Shown: positions 9,579 through 17,253 of the stretch, piece by piece
Numbering within the stretch: the first letter of the stretch is position 1
How the letters are laid out: every line of letters starts with the position of its first letter
Assembly (NCBI RefSeq): GCF_040500525.1
Contig: NZ_CP159403.1
Coordinates: forward strand, 1,462,501 to 1,526,500
Direction of reading: 5' to 3'
DNA: 64,000 bases
From: Azospirillum formosense
GTDB lineage: Bacteria; Pseudomonadota; Alphaproteobacteria; Azospirillales; Azospirillaceae
Position numbers and translations under genes: made by a program
The notes under the pieces: generated by a model
What the model was told of the DNA's origin: nothing
Databases searched by the model: none
The model's input: only the letters and a program-made list of their open reading frames with translations

Positions 9579-10031
9579 TCAGATGTCGAAATTGACGGGC
9601 AGGCCGCCGGTCGCCTGACGGTGGCGCAGGGCGTCGGACAGCGTCTGATTGTCGAGCACCTGGGCGGTGGCGTCGCGCACCTGCACCATCAGCCAGCGCA
9701 CCGAGCAGGTCGGCGGGTCGATGCAATCCTCGCAGGGGCGGAAGGAATTCTTGCTGGCGCAGGGAATCGGAGCCAGATGCCCGTCGATCAGCCGGATCAC
9801 CTCGCCAAAGGAAATCTCCTCCGCCGGGCGCGCCAGACGGTAGCCGCCGCTCTTGCCGCGCTTGGCGAACAGCAGGCCGTGCTTGCGCAGCTCCACCAGG
9901 ATGGCTTCGAGGAACTTGCGCGGAATGTTCTCCCGCTCGGCGATTTCCGCGATCAGGACGAGTTCGTCATCCGTCCGTTCGGCCAGCATGATCAGCGCAC
10001 GCAGGGCGTATTTGGCTTTTTGCGACAGCAT
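9579..10031 (-). CDS. Rrf2-family transcriptional regulator with four clustered cysteines
   Basis: A 150-residue Rrf2 protein: an N-terminal winged helix (SQKAKYALRALIMLAE, then the recognition region PRKFLEAILVELRKHGL), the GKSGGYRLARP wing and a C-terminal dimer helix. Cysteines at about 91, 100, 103 and 109 (C-x8-C-x2-C-x5-C) suggest an Fe-S or redox-sensing ligand set, different from the C-x5-C-x5-C of IscR. ATG 10031 is chosen over GTG 10043 because family members begin at MLSQKAKYAL. Divergent from an MBL hydrolase. A role in cysteine or Fe-S control is plausible, but the target is not shown. Confidence 0.88.
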   Translation of the reverse strand: MLSQKAKYALRALIMLAERTDDELVLIAEIAERENIPRKFLEAILVELRKHGLLFAKRGKSGGYRLARPAEEISFGEVIRLIDGHLAPIPCASKNSFRPCEDCIDPPTCSVRWLMVQVRDATAQVLDNQTLSDALRHRQATGGLPVNFDI

Positions 10032-10199
10032 TCGGTCCGGCACCGCCCCCCGCGGCGGAATGGTATAAAGATAAAGTGCCCTCCATATAGCCGTGTTGCC
10101 CAGGAATTGGTACCGGTTCTTGCCCTGGAAAACGGCGGCGCGTAAGGTCGTGCACGAATCGATCCCTGACCATGATCATTGACCGGCGAAGGACGCGGC

Positions 10200-10832
10200 A
10201 TGCAGACCATCATCGTTCCCGTCACTCCGTTCCAGCAGAACTGCACGGTGCTGTGGTGCCCGGAGACGATGAAGGGAGCCGCCGTCGATCCCGGCGGCGA
10301 CCTGCCGCGCGTCCTGCGCGCCGCCCAGTCCAAGGGCGTGACGCTGGAGAAGATCCTGGTCACCCACGGCCACATCGACCACGCCGGCGCCGTCGCCGAC
10401 CTCGCCGACGACCTGAAGCTGCCGATCGAGGGGCCGCACCGCGAGGACCAGTTCTGGATCGACGGCATGCCGATGCAGAGCCAGATGTTCGGCTTCCCGC
10501 CGGTCCGCTCCTTCACGCCGGACCGCTGGCTGGAGGAGGGCGACACGGTCACGGTCGGCAACCTGACGCTGGATGTCCACCATTGCCCGGGCCACACGCC
10601 GGGCCACGTGGTCTTCGTGCACAAGCCCAGCAAGATCGCCATCGTCGGCGACGTGCTGTTCCAGGGCTCCATCGGCCGCACCGACTTCCCCAAGGGCAAC
10701 CACGGCGACCTGATCGAGTCGATCCGCAGCAAGCTGTTCCCGCTGGGCGACGACGTGACCTTCATCCCCGGCCACGGCCCAACCTCGACCATCGGCGAGG
10801 AGCGCCTCTACAACCCCTTCCTCAACGACTGA
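10200..10832 (+). CDS. MBL-fold metallohydrolase (YcbL / glyoxalase II-like)
   Basis: A 210-residue metallo-beta-lactamase fold enzyme. It has the metal-binding THGHIDHAG motif near residue 59, the second histidine in CPGHTPGHVVF, an Asp in VGDVLFQGSIGRTDFPKGN, and a late His in IPGHGPTS. This matches the YcbL subgroup of hydroxyacylglutathione-hydrolase-like proteins, which lacks the long C-terminal glutathione-binding domain of GloB. Substrate unknown, probably a thioester. ATG 10200 begins right at the conserved beta strand. Divergent from the Rrf2 regulator, which could control it. Confidence 0.88.
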   Translation: MQTIIVPVTPFQQNCTVLWCPETMKGAAVDPGGDLPRVLRAAQSKGVTLEKILVTHGHIDHAGAVADLADDLKLPIEGPHREDQFWIDGMPMQSQMFGFPPVRSFTPDRWLEEGDTVTVGNLTLDVHHCPGHTPGHVVFVHKPSKIAIVGDVLFQGSIGRTDFPKGNHGDLIESIRSKLFPLGDDVTFIPGHGPTSTIGEERLYNPFLND

Positions 10833-10884
10833 GCGACGACTGAGCGTCGCGCCCGCGGCAGGAAAACCGCGGGGAACGCTCGTC

Positions 10885-10928
10885 CCCGCCCGCTCCTCCC
10901 CCGCCGACGCAAGGGAGGAACGGGCGGG
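10885..10928. terminator. Long hairpin in convergent gap
   Basis: A 16-bp inverted repeat with one mismatch (arms 10885-10900 and 10913-10928, core CCCGCCCG/CGGGCGGG and CTCCC/GGGAG) with a 12-nt loop. It lies between the ends of the convergent MBL and PNPOx-like genes and is well placed to end both transcripts. Confidence 0.55.
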
Positions 10929-10955
10929 GGCAGGCACGGCCCCGGTCGGGTCCGC

Positions 10956-11465
10956 TTACTGGAACGCGATCTTCGCGTGGTCCCCCGGCTTCGGCGGTTC
11001 GCCGGTGATCTTCGCCTTCACATAGCCGTAGGCGTAGACCATCGCGCTCGACGGGCTGTCCCAATATTCGGCCCGGTCGACGCTGACCTTCAGCAGCGCG
11101 AGATCGGGATCGTCCACCCCCTGCGGAAACCAAGTGGACAGGATGTCCCGCCACAGGAAACGGATCTTGTCGCGGTCGCGCACCGTCTCCGCCACCCCGG
11201 ACACCGACACGTAATCCTGCTTGTCGGGATCGGCGTAGGACAGGTTCACGCGCCAGTGCGTCTGCAACTCGTGCACCTTCGGCGAGTCGGCCCGCGTAAA
11301 GAACCACAAGGTTCCATCGTCGAACCCCGCGTGCGGCAGGGTCGCCATCGGGCGGGAATGCAAAATGCCGTTCTCGTCCAGCGTCGTCATCATGCAGATG
11401 CGGACGCCCTTGATCATGCCCCAGAGCTTCTCGGCGGCCTCGCGATCGTCAGCGCTTCTTGCCAT
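10956..11465 (-). CDS. PNPOx-like flavin-binding protein (general stress protein 26 type)
   Basis: A 169-residue split-barrel flavoprotein of the pyridoxamine-5'-phosphate oxidase-like superfamily. Features are CMMTTLDENGILHSRPM at residues about 24-40 (barrel strand and flavin phosphate contacts), GTLWFFTRADSPKVHEL and NLSYADPDKQDYVSVSGVAE. This is the general stress protein 26 subgroup rather than biosynthetic PdxH. It probably binds FMN or FAD; the substrate is unknown. It stands alone on the minus strand; cobC-like and cobS lie upstream with only a 36-bp gap, so co-transcription is possible. Confidence 0.88.
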   Translation of the reverse strand: MARSADDREAAEKLWGMIKGVRICMMTTLDENGILHSRPMATLPHAGFDDGTLWFFTRADSPKVHELQTHWRVNLSYADPDKQDYVSVSGVAETVRDRDKIRFLWRDILSTWFPQGVDDPDLALLKVSVDRAEYWDSPSSAMVYAYGYVKAKITGEPPKPGDHAKIAFQ

Positions 11466-11501
11466 GGTCTGACCCTCTATTGGTAGCCCAACGGAGTCCG
11501 G

Positions 11502-12131
11502 TCAACGCCCGCTGCCCGAAAAGGTTCCGAGCGCGTTCAGGGCCGTGACCGACCAGGAACCGCCCCCCTCGACCCCGCCGTGATGGTCGATCCGCGACAG
11601 CGACAGCGGCGCCACCGCCAGCCGCAGCGCCGCCTGCGGGGTCAGGTCCAGCGCCAGCGCCAGCGCCGCGCGGATCGACCCGCCATGGATCACCGCCACG
11701 ATGTCGCGCCCGGCGTGGGCCGCGGTCAGCCGGGCGACGGCGCCGGCCACCCGCTCCATCACCGCCGCGAAGCTCTCGCCGTCCGGCGGGGCCTCCAGCG
11801 CCGGGTCGGTCCAGAAGCGTCGGGCCTCCCCAGGGTGCAGCGCCGCCACGTCGTCGTGCGACAGCCCCTCCCAGCGCCCGAAATCCTGTTCGGCCAGCGC
11901 CCGCTCGACCAGGGCCATGTCGCTGCCCGGCAGGCGCAGCGCCGCCGACGTCTGCCGCGTCCGGCGCAGGTGCGAGGTCACCCAGACCGCCCGCGGCGGC
12001 AGCCGCGCCGCCAGCGCCGCCAGCGCGTCGGAATCGCCAATGTCGGCGGGGAGGTCGGTCCGCCCGTAGATCAGCCGGTCCGGATTGGGGACGGGGGCGT
12101 GGCGGATCAGCCACCAGCGCGTGGTCGTCAT
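11502..12131 (-). CDS. Histidine phosphatase, probable alpha-ribazole phosphatase (CobC-like)
   Basis: A 209-residue branch-1 histidine phosphatase with the catalytic LIRHAP motif (His about residue 10), a second conserved Arg in TSHLRRTRQT, Glu in EQDFGRWEG and the late His in AVIHGGSIR. Its ATG overlaps the cobS stop by 4 bp (ATGA), so the two are translationally coupled. That context supports the late cobalamin step, dephosphorylating alpha-ribazole phosphate or adenosylcobalamin phosphate. Sequence alone does not exclude a general phosphatase. Confidence 0.87.
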   Translation of the reverse strand: MTTTRWWLIRHAPVPNPDRLIYGRTDLPADIGDSDALAALAARLPPRAVWVTSHLRRTRQTSAALRLPGSDMALVERALAEQDFGRWEGLSHDDVAALHPGEARRFWTDPALEAPPDGESFAAVMERVAGAVARLTAAHAGRDIVAVIHGGSIRAALALALDLTPQAALRLAVAPLSLSRIDHHGGVEGGGSWSVTALNALGTFSGSGR

Positions 12132-12934
12132 GCCGCCATCGCGGCCAGGGTGAGCAGAACGGCGGCCTCCGCCACCTGCTGGGCGGCGCCGAACACGTCG
12201 CCGGTGTGGCCGCCGATCTGCCGCCGCGCCTGCCACGCCACCGCCAGGACCGCCAGGACCGCCGCCAAAGCCGCCGCCGGAACAGCGCCGGGGGCCAGCC
12301 CCTTGACCGCCAGCGCCGCCACGCCGAGCGCCAGCGCGAGCGACAGGGCCACGGTGCCGGGCGACGGGCGCCCCTGCCGGGCGGCCAGCCCGTCGGCGCG
12401 GGCCGGGTCCAGGGCGCGGGCGATCACCGCCATGCCGCCGCGCGACAGGGCGCCGGAGGCGAGCAGCGCGGGGATGACGGCGCGCGGCTCGGCCAGCGCG
12501 GCCAGAGCCGCGGCGCGGACGGCGACCGAGAAGACGATGGCGAGCACGCCGTAGCTGCCGACCCGGCTGTCGCGCATGATCTCCAGCTTGCGGGCCTTGT
12601 CGCGCCCGCCGCCGAAGCCGTCCGCGACGTCGGCCGCCCCGTCCTCGTGCAAGGCGCCGGTCAGCCAGACCATGGCGCCCAGCGCCAGCAGCGCCCCCGG
12701 CAGCGGCGGCAGGTGGACGAGCGCCGCCAGCCCGTAGACGGCACCGCCGAACAGCCCGACCCCGGCGCCGACCAGGGGGAACCAGCCCATGGCGCGGGCG
12801 TGGGCGTCCGCGGCCAGCGGACCGGACAGGCGCAGCGGCAGCCGAGTCAGGAAGACGACGGCCAGCGCCAGATCGGCGGTCCAACGGAGGGCGATCCGGC
12901 GGGAGGCGGGCGGGACGGGGGAATCCTCGGGCAT
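12128..12934 (-). CDS. cobS: Adenosylcobinamide-GDP ribazoletransferase CobS
   Basis: A 268-residue integral membrane enzyme that joins adenosylcobinamide-GDP with alpha-ribazole (phosphate) to make cobalamin (phosphate). It has the family motif VFLTRLPL near the N-terminus, the acidic HEDGAADVADGFGGGRDKARKLEI core and about six hydrophobic segments. ATG 12934 (MPEDSPV) is preferred; the longer open frame upstream is arginine-rich and not family-like. It is followed by the CobC-like phosphatase with an ATGA overlap and is divergent from cobT. Confidence 0.94.
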   Translation of the reverse strand: MPEDSPVPPASRRIALRWTADLALAVVFLTRLPLRLSGPLAADAHARAMGWFPLVGAGVGLFGGAVYGLAALVHLPPLPGALLALGAMVWLTGALHEDGAADVADGFGGGRDKARKLEIMRDSRVGSYGVLAIVFSVAVRAAALAALAEPRAVIPALLASGALSRGGMAVIARALDPARADGLAARQGRPSPGTVALSLALALGVAALAVKGLAPGAVPAAALAAVLAVLAVAWQARRQIGGHTGDVFGAAQQVAEAAVLLTLAAMAA

Positions 12935-13108
12935 GGCGCTTCGGAGTACGGCAAGCCCGGTCCCGCCGCAACGGATAACAGACCGGCGGCGGATGACAGA
13001 CCGGACGAGAGGCGCTTTGACAGCGGGTCGGGAATGGTCCAAGGTCGCGCCGCTTTTTTCATCGTTCCCCGATCACATCCTCTGCCGTCAGCGCCAGGAC
13101 CCTTCGCC

Positions 13109-14137
13109 ATGAGCAACACGCAGCCCGCCATCACCTTCGAGGAAATCCGCGCGCTGGTGCGCAACCTGCCGGGGCCGGACCTCGACGCCGGCACGGCGGC
13201 CCTCCAGCGCGAACGGCAGCTCACCAAGCCGGCGGGCGCGCTCGGCCGGCTGGAGGAGATCGCGCAGTGGATGGCGACGTGGCAGGGCCAGCACCCGGCG
13301 GAGGTGCGCCGGCCGCGCGTCGCCGTCTTCGCCGGCAACCACGGCGTCGCCGCCCGCGGCGTGTCGGCCTACCCGGCGGCGGTGACCGCCCAGATGGTCC
13401 AGAACTTCCAGAACGGCGGCGCCGCCGTGAACCAGCTTTGCGAGGTGGCCGACGCCGACCTGCGCGTCTACGAGCTGGATCTGGACACCCCCACCGCCGA
13501 CTTCACCGAAGGCCCGGCGATGGGCGAGCAGGACTGCTGCCAGGCCATGGCCTACGGCATGATGGCCGTGGAGAGCGGCGTCCAGCTTCTGGCGCTCGGC
13601 GAGATGGGCATCGGCAACTCCACCGCCGCCGCCGCGCTCTGCCACGCGCTGTTCGGCGGCGAGGCCAAGGATTGGACGGGCCGCGGCACCGGGGTCGACG
13701 ACGAGGGGCTGGCCCGCAAGGTCGCCGCCGTCGAGTCCGGTCTGGCCGCCAACCCGCAGGCCAAGGACGACCCGTTCGAGGCGCTGCGCTGCTTCGGCGG
13801 CTATGAACTGGCGGCCATCGCCGGCGCCATCCTGGCCGCCCGCATGGCGCGGGTGCCGGTGCTGCTCGACGGCTACGCCTGCACGGCGGCGGCGGCGGTG
13901 CTGTTCAAGGCCGACCGCCGGGCGCTCGACCATTGCATGGTCGCCCACCGCTCGGTGGAGCCGGGCCACGACCATCTGCTGGCGGCCATCGGCAAGGAGC
14001 CGCTGCTCGACCTGGGGATGCGTCTGGGCGAGGGCTCGGGCGCCGCTCTGGCCATCAACATCGTGAAGTCGGCCTGCGCCTGCCACGCCGGCATGGCGAC
14101 CTTCGCCGACGCGGGCGTCAGCACCCGCGGGGCATGA
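13109..14137 (+). CDS. cobT: Nicotinate-nucleotide--dimethylbenzimidazole phosphoribosyltransferase CobT
   Basis: A 342-residue cytoplasmic enzyme that activates 5,6-dimethylbenzimidazole to alpha-ribazole phosphate. Visible family motifs are LTKPAGALGRLEEIA, FAGNHGVAARGVSAYP, LALGEMGIGNSTAAAAL, GRGTGVDDEGLARK, LLDGYACTAAAAVL and the late EGSGAALAI with the conserved Glu. Length is normal. ATG 13109 replaces a long spurious upstream extension that runs antisense through cobS. It is divergent from cobS/cobC-like, so the three form the lower-ligand assembly module. I found no B12-box in the 174-bp intergenic region. Confidence 0.95.
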   Translation: MSNTQPAITFEEIRALVRNLPGPDLDAGTAALQRERQLTKPAGALGRLEEIAQWMATWQGQHPAEVRRPRVAVFAGNHGVAARGVSAYPAAVTAQMVQNFQNGGAAVNQLCEVADADLRVYELDLDTPTADFTEGPAMGEQDCCQAMAYGMMAVESGVQLLALGEMGIGNSTAAAALCHALFGGEAKDWTGRGTGVDDEGLARKVAAVESGLAANPQAKDDPFEALRCFGGYELAAIAGAILAARMARVPVLLDGYACTAAAAVLFKADRRALDHCMVAHRSVEPGHDHLLAAIGKEPLLDLGMRLGEGSGAALAINIVKSACACHAGMATFADAGVSTRGA

Positions 14138-14216
14138 GAAGCCGGGGCGTCAGGAAGCCGGGCTTGAGGGGACGGGACGCCCCCGGCCCCGCCCGGCGCC
14201 CCTCATCTCTGACTCG

Positions 14217-14732
14217 TCACCGCTGGGCGGTCTCGATGGTCAGCGCCATCGGCAGCGGATTGGCCAGCGTCTGGTAGACGACGCAATAGCGCTCGGTCAG
14301 CTTGGTCAGGGTGGCGATGCGCTCCGGCGGCTCGTCGGTGTCCAGCTCGAAGCGCAGGCGGATGGAGCGGAAGCCGACCGGCACGTCCTTCGCCACGCCC
14401 AGCGTGCCGCGGAAATCCAGGTCGCCTTCCGCCGACACCGCGCCGCCGCGCAGGTTGAACTCCAGCGCCGTGGCGACCGCCTTCAGCGTCACGCCGGCGC
14501 AGGCCACCAGCGCCTCCAGCAGCATGTCGCCGGAGCAGGCCTGGGTGCCCGGCCCGCCGGTCGCCGGATGCAGGCCGGCCTCGACCAGCACGCGGCCCGT
14601 GTCGACCTTGCAGGTGATGCCGGAATCGTCCAGCGCCCCGCGGGCCTTCAGCGTGACCACCGCGGACTCCGGGGCGTCCTTGTACTTGTCCTTCAGCGGC
14701 GCCTGGAGCGCGCGCAGATCCTGTGCATCCAT
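14217..14732 (-). CDS. OsmC-family protein
   Basis: A 171-residue OsmC/Ohr-fold protein. The active-site cysteines sit in TQACSGDMLLEALVACAGVTL (about residues 93 and 105), on the kinked helix typical of OsmC; Arg/Glu partners lie in the preceding strands. OsmC proteins reduce organic hydroperoxides with thiols. The ATG at 14732 gives MDAQDLRALQAPLKDKYK, a usual family start. It is convergent with cobT and divergent from a small gene that carries a perfect 16-bp palindrome in its leader. Confidence 0.87.
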   Translation of the reverse strand: MDAQDLRALQAPLKDKYKDAPESAVVTLKARGALDDSGITCKVDTGRVLVEAGLHPATGGPGTQACSGDMLLEALVACAGVTLKAVATALEFNLRGGAVSAEGDLDFRGTLGVAKDVPVGFRSIRLRFELDTDEPPERIATLTKLTERYCVVYQTLANPLPMALTIETAQR

Positions 14733-14890
14733 ACCCGTGCGTTTCCTCTGTACGGTTCGGCTTCTTGATTTGTGAGACCTGCGGATGATGGACCGCAACG
14801 ACCATCCCGGCAATGCCCAATGCGATGCCCGCCGGCCTCATCGTCATGCCCCTTTTTGTTGCTCGTCCGCCGGCGGCGCTCCGGAGTAGG

Positions 14891-14906
14891 GTTTCGTTAA
14901 CGAAAC
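14891..14906. promoter_or_regulatory. Perfect 16-bp palindrome GTTTCGTTAACGAAAC
   Basis: GTTTCGTTAACGAAAC is fully self-complementary, AT-richer than its surroundings and centred about 30 bp upstream of the ATG at 14929. It also lies within the intergenic region upstream of the OsmC gene. It looks like a dimeric repressor operator. The regulator is not identifiable from the window. About one perfect 16-bp palindrome is expected by chance in 64 kb, so position is the main argument. Confidence 0.5.
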
Positions 14907-14928
14907 ACGGGATGCGGGAGTTGCAACC

Positions 14929-15141
14929 ATGCTGCGGCTGGGCACGAAGGTCCGGCATCATGGACAGGACGCCATGGTGATCGCCCGGACCCTGGGTGGG
15001 CATCCGTCCTACGATCTGCGGTTGGTCGATGGCACGATCGTGAAATACGCCCTGGAAGCGGACTGCGAGGCGCTGCCCGCCGACGGCGGCTTCCCGCCGC
15101 CCGCCGCCGGAACGGACGCTGCGGCGGGCCGCCCGGGCTGA
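14929..15141 (+). CDS. Small hypothetical protein (70 aa)
   Basis: A 70-residue protein: LGTKVRHHGQDAMVIARTL looks like a short SH3-like beta barrel start, followed by YDLRLVDGTIVKYALEADCEAL and a low-complexity Pro/Ala/Gly tail. There are no membrane segments. The start follows a purine-rich GGGAG at a usable distance, directly downstream of the 16-bp palindrome. Function unknown. Confidence 0.6.
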   Translation: MLRLGTKVRHHGQDAMVIARTLGGHPSYDLRLVDGTIVKYALEADCEALPADGGFPPPAAGTDAAAGRPG

Positions 15142-15208
15142 ATTCACGGCGGCGCCGCCGGGCAAGAGCGCCGTTGCCGAAACCCATCCATCCGCGCAAT
15201 ATCGCGCC

Positions 15209-15694
15209 ATGGAACGGTTGGAAGACGATGGCGGCGATCCGCGGCGGCGCTGGCGGGTGATCGAGGGGGGCGGCACTCCCGTCGAGGTGTCCGGCACGCC
15301 CCGCGTCGACGACGCGCGCCCGGACGGCGTGGTGGAGGCCGCGGCGCGCCCGGTCCCAGAGGATTACGGGCTGACGCGGGAGGACCTGCGGATCTGGTAC
15401 GCGCCGGGCCGCGTCGGAGTCGGGCTGGCGCTGGCCGCCACGGTGGGAATGGCGGCGGTGCAGGCCTACGACGCCGGGCGGCTGTCCGATCCCTGGATTC
15501 TGGGCGCCCTGCCCGGCCTGCTCTACGGCACGCTGATCGGCGGCTTCGCCGGGATGGGGCTGATGGTGCTGGTCCACTGGTGCGACCCGCTGGTCGGCAT
15601 GGCCTGGCCGACCTACGCGCGGCTGCGCCGCTACCGCGACGCGCTGGCCGCCGCGGTCGCCGCGGAGCGGAGCGTCAACGAACGGATGCCCTGA
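15209..15694 (+). CDS. Hypothetical membrane protein (two TM segments)
   Basis: A 161-residue protein with a hydrophilic, Arg-rich N-terminus of about 65 residues, then two hydrophobic segments (about VGVGLALAATVGMAAVQAY and LLYGTLIGGFAGMGLMVLVHW), then a basic amphipathic C-terminus. Codon use matches the neighbours. I recognise no family. It follows the 70-aa gene by 67 bp on the same strand and could share its transcript. Confidence 0.6.
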   Translation: MERLEDDGGDPRRRWRVIEGGGTPVEVSGTPRVDDARPDGVVEAAARPVPEDYGLTREDLRIWYAPGRVGVGLALAATVGMAAVQAYDAGRLSDPWILGALPGLLYGTLIGGFAGMGLMVLVHWCDPLVGMAWPTYARLRRYRDALAAAVAAERSVNERMP

Positions 15695-15826
15695 CGACCG
15701 GACGGACCGGCGGAAAGGACCATTCCCTGTTGCCACCGGCGGTGGAAATGCAGGGCCTATCCCATTCGAACGATGGTGCAGCGGCGCGTCGACCCAATCT
15801 GCTTAAGAGCAGACAGGAGAAACGCA

Positions 15827-16168
15827 GTGAACCGATTCGACGAAAAAGTCTATCGCGTGACCAAGCGCCGGGACGGGCCGAGCCTCCCGGAGCAGAAGAG
15901 TCAGTTGCTCCGCCTGAAGCAGGATCTCGAACAGTTCAAGTCCCGTCAGGCGGGCGCCGCGGTCGTCGGCAGCCTGCAGGCGCGCATCCGCGAACTGGAA
16001 TCCTCGATCTCCCGTGCCGAGGCGGCGCGGGTGACGGACCGCGATTCCCGCCGCCCGCGCGGCGACGAGGAGGACTCGGAATCCGGCGGCATGCCGATGC
16101 CGGACGGCACCATGCGCGCCACGTCCAGCCGCTTCCCGCCGCGTGGTCGGCCCGGCCGGACCCTTTGA
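15827..16168 (+). CDS. Small coiled-coil hypothetical protein
   Basis: A 113-residue charged protein starting at a GTG preceded by AGGAG at 15815-15819, the best ribosome site in the area; the longer frame upstream lacks one. Residues about 20-65 (LPEQKSQLLRLKQDLEQFK, then QARIRELESSISRAEAA) predict a coiled coil, followed by an Arg/Asp/Gly-rich disordered tail. No enzyme motif. A hairpin terminator follows at 16205-16230. Confidence 0.65.
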   Translation: MNRFDEKVYRVTKRRDGPSLPEQKSQLLRLKQDLEQFKSRQAGAAVVGSLQARIRELESSISRAEAARVTDRDSRRPRGDEEDSESGGMPMPDGTMRATSSRFPPRGRPGRTL

Positions 16169-16204
16169 GCCGCCGCGAAGCCCTACCCCCGACGAATTCT
16201 CCCC

Positions 16205-16230
16205 ACGGCCCGGACCATCCTCCGGGCCGT
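16205..16230 (+). terminator. Rho-independent-like terminator
   Basis: ACGGCCCGGA-CCATCC-TCCGGGCCGT, a perfect 10-bp stem with a 6-nt loop about 37 bp after the coiled-coil gene's stop. It is followed by a modest T-rich stretch (TGCGCTGTTTGG). It separates this gene from the FNR regulator. Confidence 0.65.
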
Positions 16231-16274
16231 TGCGCTGTTTGGTTGCCGCTTTGCCGGAGCGATCCGGTGTCCGC

Positions 16275-16288
16275 TTGATCCAGATCAG
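16275..16288. promoter_or_regulatory. Candidate FNR box (anaerobox)
   Basis: TTGATCCAGATCAG matches the FNR consensus TTGAT-N4-ATCAA at nine of ten defined positions. It lies 133 bp upstream of an FNR-type regulator that keeps the E-x2-SR recognition motif for this sequence. Autoregulation is the simple reading. Confidence 0.7.
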
Positions 16289-16421
16289 GGCGGGCCCTGG
16301 TCTTAATTCATACCTTTGGCTCGGTTCCAAGACCTTAGTCTGATACTCTGGTCGGAACCGAACGTCCGAATCGAGCGCGCCCTTTCCGGCGCCGAAGCGA
16401 GACAGACCAGGGGTGCATGCC

Positions 16422-17186
16422 ATGACCTTCTCCGTCGCCACCGTCGCCGCCGCCGCCGTTGTCCCGCCGCCGATGCCCGCCCCGCAGCCGCGCGCGGCGG
16501 AGTCGGTGACCGGCCGCTGCGCCGGCTGCTCGGCGCGGAGCAAGGGGCTGTGCGGCGCCCTGACCGCCGGGGACCTGCCGGATCTGTCGACGACGTCGCG
16601 GCCGCTGGACCTGCTGTCGGCGACTCCGGTGGTGATGGAGGGCGAGGAGGCCGAGGCCGTCTTCACCGTGATGTCGGGCATGCTGAAGCTCTACAAGACC
16701 CTGCCGGACGGCCGCCAGCAGATCACCGGCTTCGCCACCGCGGGCGACGTGATCGGGCTCGCCGTGGGCAGCGGCTACGCCTACACCGCCGAGACGGTCA
16801 CCGCCTCCACCGTCTGCCGGATGTCGCGGACGGCGCTGCGCCGCCTGATGGAGCGGCACCCGGCGGTCCAGGGGCGGCTGCTCGCCATGACCTCGGTCGA
16901 GCTGTCGGCGGCGCAGGACCAGATCCTGCTCCTTGGCTGCAAGACGGCGGTGGAGCGGGTGTCCAGCTTCCTCCTCGCCCTGTCGCGGCGGTCGCGCCCT
17001 CTGGCCGATGGCACGCCCAGCGCCTTCCTTCCCATGCCGAAGGTGGACATCGGCGCCTATCTCGGCCTGCGCCCCGAAACGCTGTCGCGCGTGCTGCGCA
17101 AGCTGGAGAGCGCCGGAGCGATCACCCGCCTGACCAACGACCGCATCCGCATCGAGAACCCGGCGGCGCTCGAAGCCGCCGCCTGA
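16422..17186 (+). CDS. fnr: FNR-type oxygen-sensing Crp/Fnr transcription regulator
   Basis: A 254-residue Crp/Fnr activator. Cysteines C33, C36 and C44 (C-x2-C-x7-C, the alphaproteobacterial FnrN/FnrL spacing) plus C132 can ligate an oxygen-labile 4Fe-4S cluster. A cyclic-nucleotide-type beta barrel covers about residues 60-140, a dimer helix follows, and the C-terminal helix-turn-helix contains RPETLSRVLRKLE with E-x2-SR, the FNR recognition set. ATG 16422 has AGGGG 8 bases upstream and is preferred to GTG 16413. It likely switches respiration or nitrogen-fixation-related genes under low oxygen. Upstream lies a near-perfect FNR box. Confidence 0.93.
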   Translation: MTFSVATVAAAAVVPPPMPAPQPRAAESVTGRCAGCSARSKGLCGALTAGDLPDLSTTSRPLDLLSATPVVMEGEEAEAVFTVMSGMLKLYKTLPDGRQQITGFATAGDVIGLAVGSGYAYTAETVTASTVCRMSRTALRRLMERHPAVQGRLLAMTSVELSAAQDQILLLGCKTAVERVSSFLLALSRRSRPLADGTPSAFLPMPKVDIGAYLGLRPETLSRVLRKLESAGAITRLTNDRIRIENPAALEAAA

Positions 17187-17205
17187 TCCTTCCCTTCAGG
17201 TTCCT

Positions 17206-17250
17206 TGCCGAGTCTGCCCCTGCCGACTCTGCTCCTGCCGATTCGTCACC
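17206..17250. repeat. Degenerate 15-bp tandem repeat (3 units)
   Basis: Three 15-bp units beginning TGCCGA (17206-17220, 17221-17235, 17236-17250) lie in the convergent gap, ending 3 bp from the stop codon of the minus-strand acetyltransferase-like gene. The first two units differ at two positions; the third is more diverged. Confidence 0.55.
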
Positions 17251-17253
17251 CTG

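Noticed and set aside
12935-13108. Cobalamin riboswitch between cobS and cobT
   Set aside because: No B12-box-like core or matching stems were seen in 174 bp.
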